Shown one piece after another: positions 18,482 to 26,281 of a stretch of DNA of 32,653 nt. The notes under the pieces are model-generated. The model did not search any database, had not been told where the DNA came from, and worked only from the letters and a program-made list of their open reading frames with translations. The position numbers were made by a program, and so were the translations under genes. This DNA comes from Candidatus Thalassarchaeaceae archaeon (GTDB taxonomy: Archaea > Thermoplasmatota > Poseidoniia > Poseidoniales > Thalassarchaeaceae): contig JASLKO010000014.1 of NCBI GenBank assembly GCA_030747475.1, positions 1 to 32,653 of the forward strand, read 5' to 3'. The stretch's first letter is position 1, and every line of letters starts with the position of its first letter.

Positions 18482-18537
18482 GATGATTAGACATCATCAA
18501 CTCACCAAGACCGGTGAGCGAAGACGGCGATTCGCCG
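18482..18537 (-). promoter_or_regulatory. three tandem hairpins in the psmB-fttA spacer
   Basis: Perfect inverted repeats: CGGCG/CGCCG (18525-18529 with 18533-18537, 3-nt loop), CTCACC/GGTGAG (18501-18506 with 18513-18518) and GATGAT/ATCATC (18482-18487 with 18493-18498). All lie between the psmB stop and the fttA Shine-Dalgarno sequence. No T-run follows them, so they are not classic terminators. Processing sites or an autoregulatory fttA leader are possible; that is inference. Confidence 0.45.
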
Positions 18538-18546
18538 GGAATGTGA

Positions 18547-19185
18547 TTAGCACTGTGCAATTAGTGCTGTAATTTGGGCCTCATCCAGTAATCGGAAACC
18601 GGATTTTGTGATGACGGCGAGGTCCATACCGTTGCCACTAGCTGCATCACGCTGAGCACTAGCCAATAGTGCCTTTGCTGCAACCTTAAGGGCGTCTTTC
18701 TCAGACATATTTTGTTTGAATTGGTCCTCTAACACACCATACATGTATGGGGATCCTGAACCGGTAGCACAATAATCGTCTGGAATTGAACCACCTGCTG
18801 AATCGATTGAATATACGTGGCCACCCTCATCGTCATATCCAGCGATGAGTAACTGAACCCAGTGTGGACGTCCAACCAAGATGTTTGCAGTTAGAGTTGC
18901 TGCACCCTTCACAGTCATGTTTCGGCCACGCTTGAGTTGAAAGAGATTCATTTCTGCTGCTAGTGTGCGAGATAGTGACTGGGCATGACCAACAAGCCCA
19001 GCTGTTGTCAAGGCCAAATTGTCAGCTATCTTGAACAATTTCTGAACACTCTTGTTCGCAACAAAGTGACCCATTGTGGCCCGATGATCGGCACCAACAA
19101 CGACCCCGTCGCTAAAGCAGATGCCTATCGTACTCGTGCCTGTCTTGACCGTTGCCATCTCTGCGTCCATAATTTTCGCCTCCAT
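18547..19185 (-). CDS. psmB: 20S proteasome beta subunit
   Basis: 212 residues including a 16-residue propeptide. Processing after KTG exposes Thr17, the N-terminal nucleophile (TSTIGI). Counting from that Thr, Asp17 (GAD) and Lys33 are in the expected places. The GSGSPYMYGVLED and GMDLAVI segments are typical of archaeal beta subunits. It assembles in seven-membered rings inside the alpha rings and degrades proteins handed over by AAA unfoldases. Alpha subunit and PAN/Cdc48 genes are not in this window. Located immediately upstream of fttA on the same strand and divergent from the SepF-like gene. A CGTGC/GCACG hairpin (19192-19206) lies 7 nt before the start codon. Confidence 0.97.
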   Translation of the reverse strand: MEAKIMDAEMATVKTGTSTIGICFSDGVVVGADHRATMGHFVANKSVQKLFKIADNLALTTAGLVGHAQSLSRTLAAEMNLFQLKRGRNMTVKGAATLTANILVGRPHWVQLLIAGYDDEGGHVYSIDSAGGSIPDDYCATGSGSPYMYGVLEDQFKQNMSEKDALKVAAKALLASAQRDAASGNGMDLAVITKSGFRLLDEAQITALIAQC

Positions 19186-19191
19186 TGAATC

Positions 19192-19206
19192 CGTGCGATG
19201 TGCACG
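19192..19206. promoter_or_regulatory. small hairpin just upstream of psmB
   Basis: CGTGC 19192-19196 and GCACG 19202-19206 form a 5-bp inverted repeat with a 5-nt loop. It ends 7 nt from the psmB ATG on the minus strand. No other Shine-Dalgarno sequence is evident there. The rest of the 177-bp spacer to the SepF-like gene shows no clear element. Confidence 0.3.
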
Positions 19207-19362
19207 TTAGGGACATTTGTGCCAATCGGTGGACCCTTATGAATCCCCCGTATGACCATCCCTTGTGTACACCACCGGACCCTGTGGAATCGTGACGGTT
19301 CTTGAACCTATGAAGTCGATTAGGTCCGAGGGTTGAAGGATTGAGACGTACCGTGGACGGCC

Positions 19363-19779
19363 ATGGAGGGAGATTCGGACGAGCCCAGGTGGATGAAAAT
19401 GCCGTCCATTGAGGAATCGAAACCGCAACCAGTCGAGCCTGAAATCTCGTTTCATGATTTAGGTGACCTCTATCCAGATGCACCCGTACCATTTGGAAGA
19501 GGAGATGTTATCGTTCATCGAGCCATCCTACACGACTCATCGGGCGTTGAACAATTGTTTGATTGGGTTGCTAGCGGAGATGTCGCCATTGTCGAATTAA
19601 AGCGATTGATGCAACGTGAAATAGAGTTCGCGACTACTATTGCACGTTTACAACAATTAATCGAAGGTGATTTGGGTGGTGCACTCGTTCAGATTGGTGA
19701 TGAGCGGCTGATTTTATTGCCATCTGGATTTCGGGGCCTCAGAGGGATTGCTGACGAGGTGTTCACCCCCGACTACTAA
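19363..19779 (+). CDS. sepF: SepF-like cell-division protein
   Basis: 138 residues. The C-terminal domain (about 48-132) matches the SepF/DUF552 pattern: an opening VIVHRAILHD strand, FDWVASGDVAIVEL, two helices and the terminal GGALVQIGDERLILLPSGFRG, equivalent to the G-I-IGDDRLIVTP-G end of SepF. Archaeal SepF links FtsZ2 to the membrane. The N-terminal 45 residues are acidic and Pro-rich, and I see no clear amphipathic membrane-targeting helix, which is odd for the family. It is divergent from psmB and directly abuts the ZPR1-like gene (stop and next possible ATG overlap by 1 nt), so the two are probably co-transcribed. Confidence 0.75.
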   Translation: MEGDSDEPRWMKMPSIEESKPQPVEPEISFHDLGDLYPDAPVPFGRGDVIVHRAILHDSSGVEQLFDWVASGDVAIVELKRLMQREIEFATTIARLQQLIEGDLGGALVQIGDERLILLPSGFRGLRGIADEVFTPDY

Positions 19780-19799
19780 TGTTTCAATCCGGTGATATC

Positions 19800-20414
19800 A
19801 TGAAGAGTATTATCGAGGTCGACTGCATTATTTGCAGCTACTCAGATGGATTGGAGATGCTTGCACATACTGAAGAAATAGCCTATTTCGGTGAACACAC
19901 TCAAGTCACACTCACATGCCCCGGATGTGGATGGCGCCAAACTGACTTCATCCCAGCAGAATCTCGTGAAGGGAACTGTGCATCTTATTTCATTAACAAC
20001 ACTGAGGATTTATCCATCCGAGTGATTCGAGGTTCTGCCTGTACTGTTCGATTGGTGGAATTAGATTTGGAAGTCAGACCAGGTTCCCATTCAATGGGAT
20101 ATGTCTCAAACATAGAAGGTGTTCTCAATCGATTTCAAGATGTTATCGACATGGTTGGTAGGGAAGCAGCACAGGAAGGAGAACAAGAGGCTATCAAAAA
20201 AATTGTCAATTTAACTGGGGCAATGCAATCCATTCGAGATGGAAATTTAGGTGTAACATTGGAATTCCTAGACCCTTGTGGGCACTCAATGATTATGGCA
20301 GAAAATGTGGACATCCGACCCCTCACAGAAGATGAATTGGATGATCTCCCTGTGGGCCCTGCTGCAGGATTAATGGAAGCAGGCGCTGCTCAATCAAGGG
20401 ATGATTCAGAATAG
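19800..20414 (+). CDS. ZPR1-type zinc-finger protein
   Basis: 204 residues from ATG 19800, which has GGTGAT as a Shine-Dalgarno sequence; ATG 19779, overlapping the previous stop, is the alternative. An N-terminal CxxC pair (CIIC) and a second pair (CPGCGW) about 30 residues later form the ZPR1 zinc ribbon. The downstream A-type domain carries SYFINNTEDLSIRVIRGSA and a long VEGVL-like FQDVI helix. Eukaryotic ZPR1 binds eEF1A as a folding factor; archaeal homologues are single-domain and little studied. A DPCGHS segment near residue 158 resembles the family's D-SGNS motif. Confidence 0.82.
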   Translation: MKSIIEVDCIICSYSDGLEMLAHTEEIAYFGEHTQVTLTCPGCGWRQTDFIPAESREGNCASYFINNTEDLSIRVIRGSACTVRLVELDLEVRPGSHSMGYVSNIEGVLNRFQDVIDMVGREAAQEGEQEAIKKIVNLTGAMQSIRDGNLGVTLEFLDPCGHSMIMAENVDIRPLTEDELDDLPVGPAAGLMEAGAAQSRDDSE

Positions 20415-20418
20415 GATT

Positions 20419-21777
20419 TCAATTCTGAGCATCATCGGCCAAGAATTGATTGATGAGGTGTGCATTTTGGTCCCTCATTTCCCCAAGTTCGGTCAACCAA
20501 GCTCTAGCCTTCTCAATGGTGATTGCTTTGAGTTCACCACTTAGAAGGTCACCAGACACATAAGCACGGCGAATTTCCTCTAGTGCAGCATCATCCTCTT
20601 CAAAGAAGAATAACAGATATTGGAATGCAACATCGACATCTGGATTGCCTCCAATTCGTCGATGTTCCTCAACGGTGGATTGTCCACCTGAGAACGAACG
20701 CTTGAATTTCTTCTCCATCTTGTCAAGACTCTCATTGAGGAAGATGGTTGTCTCCGGTTTTGATGATGACATCTTGCCTCCAGTCATACCAACAGCAAAT
20801 CGGTGATATGTACTGCTGGGCTGGAGAAGTCCAGGGCCGCCCAAACTTCGTTCCAATGTGAGCAATGCCATTCGAACTGGATATCGGTCCTTGGGGGTCG
20901 CAGCAGGGAGATCTACAATCCCATGTTTCGCATCAGCCATGATATCCCCGTATCCAAGCGTTTTGACGGCATCGATGATTTGAGTAAAAATCGCCGCTGT
21001 TGAGGATTTGTCAGCAGCAACAATCGACTGATTCTCAACCATGACTGAGACGGTAATCCGCAATCCACCATTCTTTCGCTCAATGACATTGAACCAATTT
21101 GTCTTGCCGGCCAATCCACGACATAATCGCAAATGTGGATCTTGGTCTACTCCGACGGGCACGACAATCGGTCGTAGTCCACCGTACTCCTCCAATTGAG
21201 GATGTAAGATATCTCCAGCTTGAACCAGTGGAGCCTGAACATGGGCAAGGTTTGTGTCACCTTGAAATCCATAAATCGCTTCAAATTCTGAAAGATTCGT
21301 TCGTTTACCCAATGTGAATCCCATTCGTTGAACGATGGGGCGTGAACTCTGGAAGTAAATCTGGGTCTTTTCGGGATCTAATCCCATTGCAACATAGTTG
21401 GCGACATATTCTTCCAATGCGAGACGACGGCATTCTGCTAATGAATATCCACGAGTAGCATTCGCCTCAAGGTCAGCCACTGCGATGGTGACATCTGCAC
21501 CTTGCTCTTGGAACCAGCGGACTTGGTCAATCACCATCTTGTGTCCCAAATGCATTTGCCCACTGGGCATCAAGCCAGTCATGACACCGAATGAGTCACC
21601 ACGAGCATGTGCTTGGAGGATGTTACCTAAATCACGATGGGCGAAAATAATGTCACGACGATGGTGCAAAGATGGATTCGGTATTTCTGCCAATGGAACA
21701 GAACTCAAACCAAACTGCTGAATGATTCGGTCATAGTCCGTAGAGACGTCACTAGACCATGGGTCGATGTCCACCAT
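20419..21777 (-). CDS. trpS: tryptophanyl-tRNA synthetase (class Ic) with large insertion
   Basis: Charges tRNA-Trp. 452 residues. HIGH-type motif HLGH at 76-79, the VPVGVDQDPHLRL adenylate-site segment at 206-218, and PSSTYHRFAVGMTGGKMSSS with KMSSS at 335-339, all in archaeal/eukaryotic style. Between residues about 224 and 316, where relatives go almost directly from PHLRL to P-STYHRF, there is an extra segment of about 90 residues. It has a strand-rich start (GGLRITVSVMVENQSIVAA) and later helices. The ORF is intact and has normal codon use through the insertion. The gene is divergent from the saccharopine-dehydrogenase-like gene and ends 5 bp from the convergent ZPR1-like gene. Confidence 0.94.
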   Translation of the reverse strand: MVDIDPWSSDVSTDYDRIIQQFGLSSVPLAEIPNPSLHHRRDIIFAHRDLGNILQAHARGDSFGVMTGLMPSGQMHLGHKMVIDQVRWFQEQGADVTIAVADLEANATRGYSLAECRRLALEEYVANYVAMGLDPEKTQIYFQSSRPIVQRMGFTLGKRTNLSEFEAIYGFQGDTNLAHVQAPLVQAGDILHPQLEEYGGLRPIVVPVGVDQDPHLRLCRGLAGKTNWFNVIERKNGGLRITVSVMVENQSIVAADKSSTAAIFTQIIDAVKTLGYGDIMADAKHGIVDLPAATPKDRYPVRMALLTLERSLGGPGLLQPSSTYHRFAVGMTGGKMSSSKPETTIFLNESLDKMEKKFKRSFSGGQSTVEEHRRIGGNPDVDVAFQYLLFFFEEDDAALEEIRRAYVSGDLLSGELKAITIEKARAWLTELGEMRDQNAHLINQFLADDAQN

Positions 21778-21789
21778 CGGCTACGCCGA

Positions 21790-21837
21790 TATCAAGGCGG
21801 CTATCAAGGCGTCGGGTCAACTTCGGCCTATGGCCGA
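21790..21837. repeat. direct repeat plus hairpin in the trpS / dehydrogenase divergent spacer
   Basis: TATCAAGGCG occurs twice with a 12-bp period (21790-21799 and 21802-21811). TCGGCC 21823-21828 pairs with GGCCGA 21832-21837 across a 3-nt loop. They fill the 92-bp spacer between the two divergent starts, where promoters must lie. An operator role is possible but unproven. Confidence 0.3.
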
Positions 21838-21869
21838 TGGTTTGACGTGTACATCGCACATGCCGTAGC

Positions 21870-22901
21870 GTGAACGGAGTATGTGTCCTAGGTGGCGGCC
21901 TTGTCGGCCGATTTGTAGCAACGACGTTGTTTGAACGTGGATACAAAATTCGGCTTGTGGATTCTGATTCTTCAGCATTCACAAAAATTCCCAAAGAAAT
22001 CGAATGTGTCCATACTCGTATCGATCTTGATGAGGGGTTGGAAAAAATTGTAGGAAATTGTAAGGTCGTCGTCAATTGCTTACCTGGCCGAATAGGCCAC
22101 CTTGTTAGGGGCCAATTGTTGTCTATAGAAGGGATGTCTGTGGCAGATTTGGCATTTACTTCAGAAGACCCTCGTGACCTCGATGAATTGGCTAGAAAAC
22201 ATACATCTCAATTGATATTCGACGTAGGGATTGCACCTGGATTATCGAACATCATAATCGGAGATGCGCAGCACCGAATTGGCAAACTTGAACGTGCAAG
22301 GATTTGGGTTGGTGGGAATCCACAAAAATCGGATACTGATTGGTCATACATGGCACCATTTTCACCATCTGATGTCATCGAAGAATATACTCGTCCCGCT
22401 AGAATTAGGAGGAATGGGGCAATCATTACTGCCCCAGCATTGACCGAAAGGCACGCGGTAGATGTTCCTGGATATGGACGAATGGAAGCATTTCTCACAG
22501 ATGGGTTGCGAAGTCTCCTCGACACCATTGATTGCGATGATGTAGCTGAATATACAGTCAGATGGCCAGGGCATATACAACGATTCATTGATTTGGAAAC
22601 AATTGATGAAAAGGCGCTAATCGATGCTTGGCGATTTAATGAAAATCGACCAGAGTTTACATGGTTGGCAGTAGAAGTTGATTCTGATGGCAATAGAAAT
22701 CGATGGGATCTCATTGACAAAGGAAAGGATGGATGGTCATCTATGGCGAGAACGACTGGCCTCGTGACCGTTGAAGTCGTCGAAATGATGGTTGAAGGAG
22801 TTCTCAATATTGATGGAGTACACCCTCCAGAAGTACTACACCCTCATGCTGAAAGATTCATTCAAATGATGCGCGACAATGGTGTTGAAATCTGGGATTA
22901 A
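21870..22901 (+). CDS. saccharopine dehydrogenase/lysine 6-dehydrogenase-like oxidoreductase
   Basis: 343 residues from GTG 21870. An N-terminal Rossmann fold with GGGLVGRFVATTL and the acidic residue VDSD ending strand 2 suggests NAD binding. This is followed by VVNCLPG and the FDVGIAPGLSN segment, which matches the D-G-PG-SN signature of the saccharopine dehydrogenase/Lys6DH (COG1748) family. The C-terminal catalytic-type domain includes TDGLRSLL and VRWPGHIQ, as in relatives. Substrate could be saccharopine, lysine or another amino acid; no other lysine gene is nearby. Divergent from trpS; its stop overlaps by 4 bp the 3' end of the convergent secreted-protein gene. Confidence 0.83.
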   Translation: MNGVCVLGGGLVGRFVATTLFERGYKIRLVDSDSSAFTKIPKEIECVHTRIDLDEGLEKIVGNCKVVVNCLPGRIGHLVRGQLLSIEGMSVADLAFTSEDPRDLDELARKHTSQLIFDVGIAPGLSNIIIGDAQHRIGKLERARIWVGGNPQKSDTDWSYMAPFSPSDVIEEYTRPARIRRNGAIITAPALTERHAVDVPGYGRMEAFLTDGLRSLLDTIDCDDVAEYTVRWPGHIQRFIDLETIDEKALIDAWRFNENRPEFTWLAVEVDSDGNRNRWDLIDKGKDGWSSMARTTGLVTVEVVEMMVEGVLNIDGVHPPEVLHPHAERFIQMMRDNGVEIWD

Positions 22902-24052
22902 TCTTCCATCTCGGGATTTTGGCGCTCTCTTTCTTTCTTCAACGTAAACCATACTGCTGCAGGCACAGCAAGAATGGTGAGTAAGGCAACAGCGAGTAGA
23001 ATCCAACTCGGTTCAATATCTTCTTGAGGTTCGATTAACCATGTAAATCGCAAAGGAGATTCTTGGAATGGTGAACTCCATTCAAACAAGTCGGTCGTAT
23101 GATGGCCTGTGACCATGAATGGAGTCAGCCCGTTGAAGTAGTCACCACGAATTAGTGCGTCGTCTGGCGGGGATATGAAGGTAATACGGACTTCAACACC
23201 TTCGGGAATTGTCAAATAAATTGTTTGATCCCCATTCGTGATTCTATAGCCCACCTGTAGGTGATGATCTGAAGTATTAAGTTCAGGGAAGGGCATCCCG
23301 TCGGCACGGTTTACTCTCTGAATTTGGTTATTCTCATCAAAGATGGTGAGGTTTGTCGTCCCCGGCACTGACCAAAAACCTTCAGAAGGTGCACTTCCAA
23401 TTAGATACATGTGTCTCTCATCCCATTCCGGTGGGTTGTCTATTCGCTCTGCCGCCCTCTCCCCCGCAGAATGGAATTCGCCCCAAGTGGTGAACCAGTA
23501 ATTCTGTGATTCAATCCATTCAAGGACGTCTTTGTCCCTACGTACATTGAGATCTTCAATTTGTGCTTCCCAATACAAATTTGTATAGCCGTGTTCATTG
23601 ATACCTGTTTGAATGGCATCGGCAGATGCAATGTTTTTCTCAAGACTGCCACCACTTTGCTCAATTATTTCTAGAGTGTCTGAAGAGTTATTCTGCGGCT
23701 GCAATTCATTGCCTCCCACGATGAGGAAGCCCTCATCCATCAGGGCATCCATCGTTTCGGATTCGATTACACCATCTGGGAGGCCGAACGATAGTGGTTC
23801 AGAACCCCATTTTGAGGCATTGATTTGTGAAGTAAGATAATCCTTACATTCCGAGATGACACTGAGATCTGTGTTCACATTTTTCCCAGGTATTCCATGA
23901 CAACCGAATTCATCGCCAAGTCTCAGTCTCTCTCCACCGACCACATCTTGGCTTAGCCAACCATCGGCCCGCCATGCAACTGCTCCCGGCAATGCAATCG
24001 GCATCAATAGGATGCCCAGAAGAGAAAAAGCGACCACAAGACGCGTGTTCAT
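22898..24052 (-). CDS. secreted, C-terminally anchored protein (possible degenerate polysaccharide-deacetylase fold)
   Basis: 384 residues from ATG 24052, which starts with a clean signal peptide (NTRLVVAFSLLGILLMPIAL, cleavage likely after AVA). The frame stays open further upstream but that part is not signal-like. One TM helix near the C-terminus (about 352-370) is followed by a short charged tail, so the bulk faces outside. Segments such as SFGLPDGVIESETMDALMDEGFLIVG and FTTWGEFHSAGERAAERI are in an order reminiscent of NodB/deacetylase-like barrels, but the metal triad is not visible; this is a weak suggestion. The gene is divergent from the PlsC-like gene. Confidence 0.7.
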   Translation of the reverse strand: MNTRLVVAFSLLGILLMPIALPGAVAWRADGWLSQDVVGGERLRLGDEFGCHGIPGKNVNTDLSVISECKDYLTSQINASKWGSEPLSFGLPDGVIESETMDALMDEGFLIVGGNELQPQNNSSDTLEIIEQSGGSLEKNIASADAIQTGINEHGYTNLYWEAQIEDLNVRRDKDVLEWIESQNYWFTTWGEFHSAGERAAERIDNPPEWDERHMYLIGSAPSEGFWSVPGTTNLTIFDENNQIQRVNRADGMPFPELNTSDHHLQVGYRITNGDQTIYLTIPEGVEVRITFISPPDDALIRGDYFNGLTPFMVTGHHTTDLFEWSSPFQESPLRFTWLIEPQEDIEPSWILLAVALLTILAVPAAVWFTLKKERERQNPEMED

Positions 24053-24138
24053 GGAGATGTGCGAGTGGTCCCACTTCTTGATGTTGGGGTTGTATCTATC
24101 GGCAATCCTGAAGTGTGAATAGCACTTACAATGCCCCG

Positions 24139-24915
24139 ATGACAGTGGCGTCACAGGAAATATTGGATGAATTTCGTGAAGTTTGTCGAATTCCTGAGAC
24201 TGGGATTCCCTTGCCCAAGGCACCAACCTATTCTGTACTTCTAGGAATCCTACCTGCGATTTGTAGAACACTATTTCGAGTACGTTATCGAGGTATTCAT
24301 CGCGTTCCGAAAAACGGCCCCGCAATCATTGCTGCCAACCACACATCCCACATAGATCCATTCTGTGTCATCATGGGAGCGAGGAGAAGATTGCACTATC
24401 TAGCGAAAGATGGGCATTTCAAGCGATTTCATACTGCAATTGTGATGCGGACAACAGGTCAAATCGAAACACACCGTGAATCGGGTGCATCAGACGCGTT
24501 GTCAAGCGCATCAGATGTGCTTTCCAATGGAAAGGTCATGGGAATTTTTCCAGAAGGAACTCGTTCTCGTCGCCCTCTGCCCCCATACTTGCAAACTGGT
24601 AAAACTGGAGTGGCCAGAATGGCAGCAAGTTACCCCAATGTTCCCGTGATTCCATGTTCACTGGTTGGTGCAAGAAATGTCATGGCCCCTGGTGACAAAA
24701 TTTTACGCCCATGGAAAAGAGTTGACATTTCATATGGAGAAAGCGTGACTTGGAATGATTGGATTGTGCACCCACAGGGTGGCGGACAGAGCAAGGAGAT
24801 GTTGCAAGCTATCATTGAATCCGATGATGCGCAACAAAGAATCGCATTGGGTGAGTTGTATCGAAAATTTACCAACCAAGTCATTGGGACATTGGCCAGC
24901 CTCGGCGCACCCTGA
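24139..24915 (+). CDS. PlsC-like 1-acyl-sn-glycerol-3-phosphate acyltransferase
   Basis: 258 residues from ATG 24139 (an in-frame GTG at 24115 is the alternative). Acyltransferase motif I is NHTSHIDP (HX4D catalytic pair), with motif III FPEGTRSR and a VPVIPCSLVGA motif IV-like strand. A hydrophobic segment around residues 30-48 would associate with the membrane. In bacteria the family makes phosphatidic acid from lysophosphatidic acid and acyl-ACP/CoA. That is unexpected in an archaeon with isoprenoid ether lipids, although PlsC homologues have been noted in Marine Group II/III. The stop codon lies in the loop of a 7-bp hairpin. Confidence 0.88.
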   Translation: MTVASQEILDEFREVCRIPETGIPLPKAPTYSVLLGILPAICRTLFRVRYRGIHRVPKNGPAIIAANHTSHIDPFCVIMGARRRLHYLAKDGHFKRFHTAIVMRTTGQIETHRESGASDALSSASDVLSNGKVMGIFPEGTRSRRPLPPYLQTGKTGVARMAASYPNVPVIPCSLVGARNVMAPGDKILRPWKRVDISYGESVTWNDWIVHPQGGGQSKEMLQAIIESDDAQQRIALGELYRKFTNQVIGTLASLGAP

Positions 24916-24924
24916 AAGGGTGCG
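24906..24924 (+). terminator. hairpin at the 3' end of the PlsC-like gene
   Basis: CGCACCC 24906-24912 and GGGTGCG 24918-24924 form a perfect 7-bp stem; the 5-nt loop TGAAA contains the stop codon. No T-run follows, so it may act as an mRNA 3' end stabiliser rather than a bacterial-style terminator. thyA begins 45 bp further on. Confidence 0.4.
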
Positions 24925-24968
24925 GGACACAATTCAAGAACCGTCTCGACCCGATGTGATATGTTCCG

Positions 24969-25763
24969 ATGCAGACCTATCTCGATCTCCTGCGGCGCAT
25001 TCTCAATGAGGGTGTCGAACGAAGTGACCGTACAGGGACAGGAACGTTATCCGTTTTTGGTCATCAAATGCGATTCGACCTCTCCGAAGGTTTTCCTGCA
25101 GTTACTACCAAGAAATTGCACTGGCCCAGTATCATTCATGAGTTACTTTGGTTCATTTCAGGAGATACCAATGTGAGATATCTTCAGGAAAATAAAGTCA
25201 GAATCTGGAACGAATGGGCTGATGAAAATGGTGATCTCGGCCCAGTATATGGGAAACAATGGCGGAAATGGGAATCCAAAGATGGGCGAATCATCGACCA
25301 AATCGAGCAAGCTATTGAGTTAATCAAGACCAATCCATCAAGTCGTCGAATTCTCGTTAGTGCCTGGAATGTTGGTGAACTTGAAGAGATGGCACTGATG
25401 CCTTGCCATGCCTTCTTCCAATTCTATGTCGCCAATGGAAAGTTGTCATGCCAATTGTACCAAAGAAGCGCAGATGTATTCTTGGGAGTTCCATTCAACA
25501 TTGCATCATATGCACTGTTGACGCTCATGATGGCTCAAGTTTGTGGACTAGGAGCTGGAGAGTTCATCCATACCATTGGTGATGCACACCTTTACCTCAA
25601 TCATCTAGATCAAGCCAGAGAACAAATTTCTCGTGAACCTCTGTCACTTCCTAAATTAAAATTAGAACCAAGTATTGCCAATATCGATGACTTCACAGCA
25701 GAACATATCGAAGTTGAGGGGTATGAGCATCACCCTCACATTTCAGCACCCATTAGTGTCTAG
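24969..25763 (+). CDS. thyA: thymidylate synthase ThyA
   Basis: Methylates dUMP to dTMP using methylene-tetrahydrofolate. 264 residues, the same length as the bacterial ThyA. Active-site Cys lies in ALMPCHAFFQFYV; RSDRTGTGT, the phosphate-binding SSRRILVSAWN, QRSADVFLGVPFN and GDAHLYLNH are all conserved. ATG 24969 gives the family N-terminus MQTYLDLL. folA follows after 8 bp, forming the familiar thyA-folA pair that regenerates tetrahydrofolate. Many archaea use ThyX instead, so this pair may have a bacterial origin (inference). Confidence 0.97.
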   Translation: MQTYLDLLRRILNEGVERSDRTGTGTLSVFGHQMRFDLSEGFPAVTTKKLHWPSIIHELLWFISGDTNVRYLQENKVRIWNEWADENGDLGPVYGKQWRKWESKDGRIIDQIEQAIELIKTNPSSRRILVSAWNVGELEEMALMPCHAFFQFYVANGKLSCQLYQRSADVFLGVPFNIASYALLTLMMAQVCGLGAGEFIHTIGDAHLYLNHLDQAREQISREPLSLPKLKLEPSIANIDDFTAEHIEVEGYEHHPHISAPISV

Positions 25764-25771
25764 GTGATGGT

Positions 25772-26278
25772 ATGAAAATTGCAATGATTGTTGCCATGGA
25801 CGAGAATGGTTGCATCGGCAATCAAGGTAATTTGCCTTGGAGATTAAAATCTGACATGCTACGATTCAAGTCCCTGACTGAGGGCGATGGTTACAATGCA
25901 GTCATCATGGGCAGAAAAACTTGGGACTCATTACCTGAGTCTTTTCGACCACTTCCCGAAAGAGTGAATGTCGTCATGTCCAGGGATACGAAATGGTCTG
26001 CTGACGGCGCTGATGCAGCACTATACCCTGGCAGGGCAATTGAAATTGCTTATGCAGAAGCGTGCGATGAATGTTGGATAATCGGAGGTGCTCAAATATA
26101 TGCCATGTATCTTGACAAGGTAGAAGAAATTCACATCACTACAGTTCACACTACAAGCAGTGGAGACGTGTCTTTTCCCGAATGGAACCGTAGTGGATGG
26201 TCGGAGGAAATCGTCGAATCAACTGAAGCAGATGATGAAAACGAATTTTCGACAACATATTCAATATGGAAAAAATAA
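25772..26278 (+). CDS. folA: dihydrofolate reductase
   Basis: Reduces dihydrofolate produced by ThyA with NADPH. 168 residues with MIVAMDENGCIGNQGNLPWRL at the N-terminus, the NADPH-binding VIMGRKTWDSLP, and IIGGAQIYAMYL. The usual catalytic Asp/Glu of strand B is in LKSDMLRFKSLT. Start ATG 25772 has AGGTGAT a few bases upstream, overlapping the end of thyA. The gene is convergent with trhO with a 3-bp gap, so its 3' end is sharply limited. Confidence 0.96.
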   Translation: MKIAMIVAMDENGCIGNQGNLPWRLKSDMLRFKSLTEGDGYNAVIMGRKTWDSLPESFRPLPERVNVVMSRDTKWSADGADAALYPGRAIEIAYAEACDECWIIGGAQIYAMYLDKVEEIHITTVHTTSSGDVSFPEWNRSGWSEEIVESTEADDENEFSTTYSIWKK

Positions 26279-26281
26279 CCA

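Noticed and set aside
22208..22807. 199-codon minus-strand frame
   Set aside because: Antisense to the saccharopine-dehydrogenase-like gene, whose Rossmann motifs are clear.
24053..24325. 91-residue N-terminal extension of the secreted protein
   Set aside because: It would bury the signal peptide internally and overlap the divergent PlsC-like gene; ATG 24052 begins a clean signal peptide.
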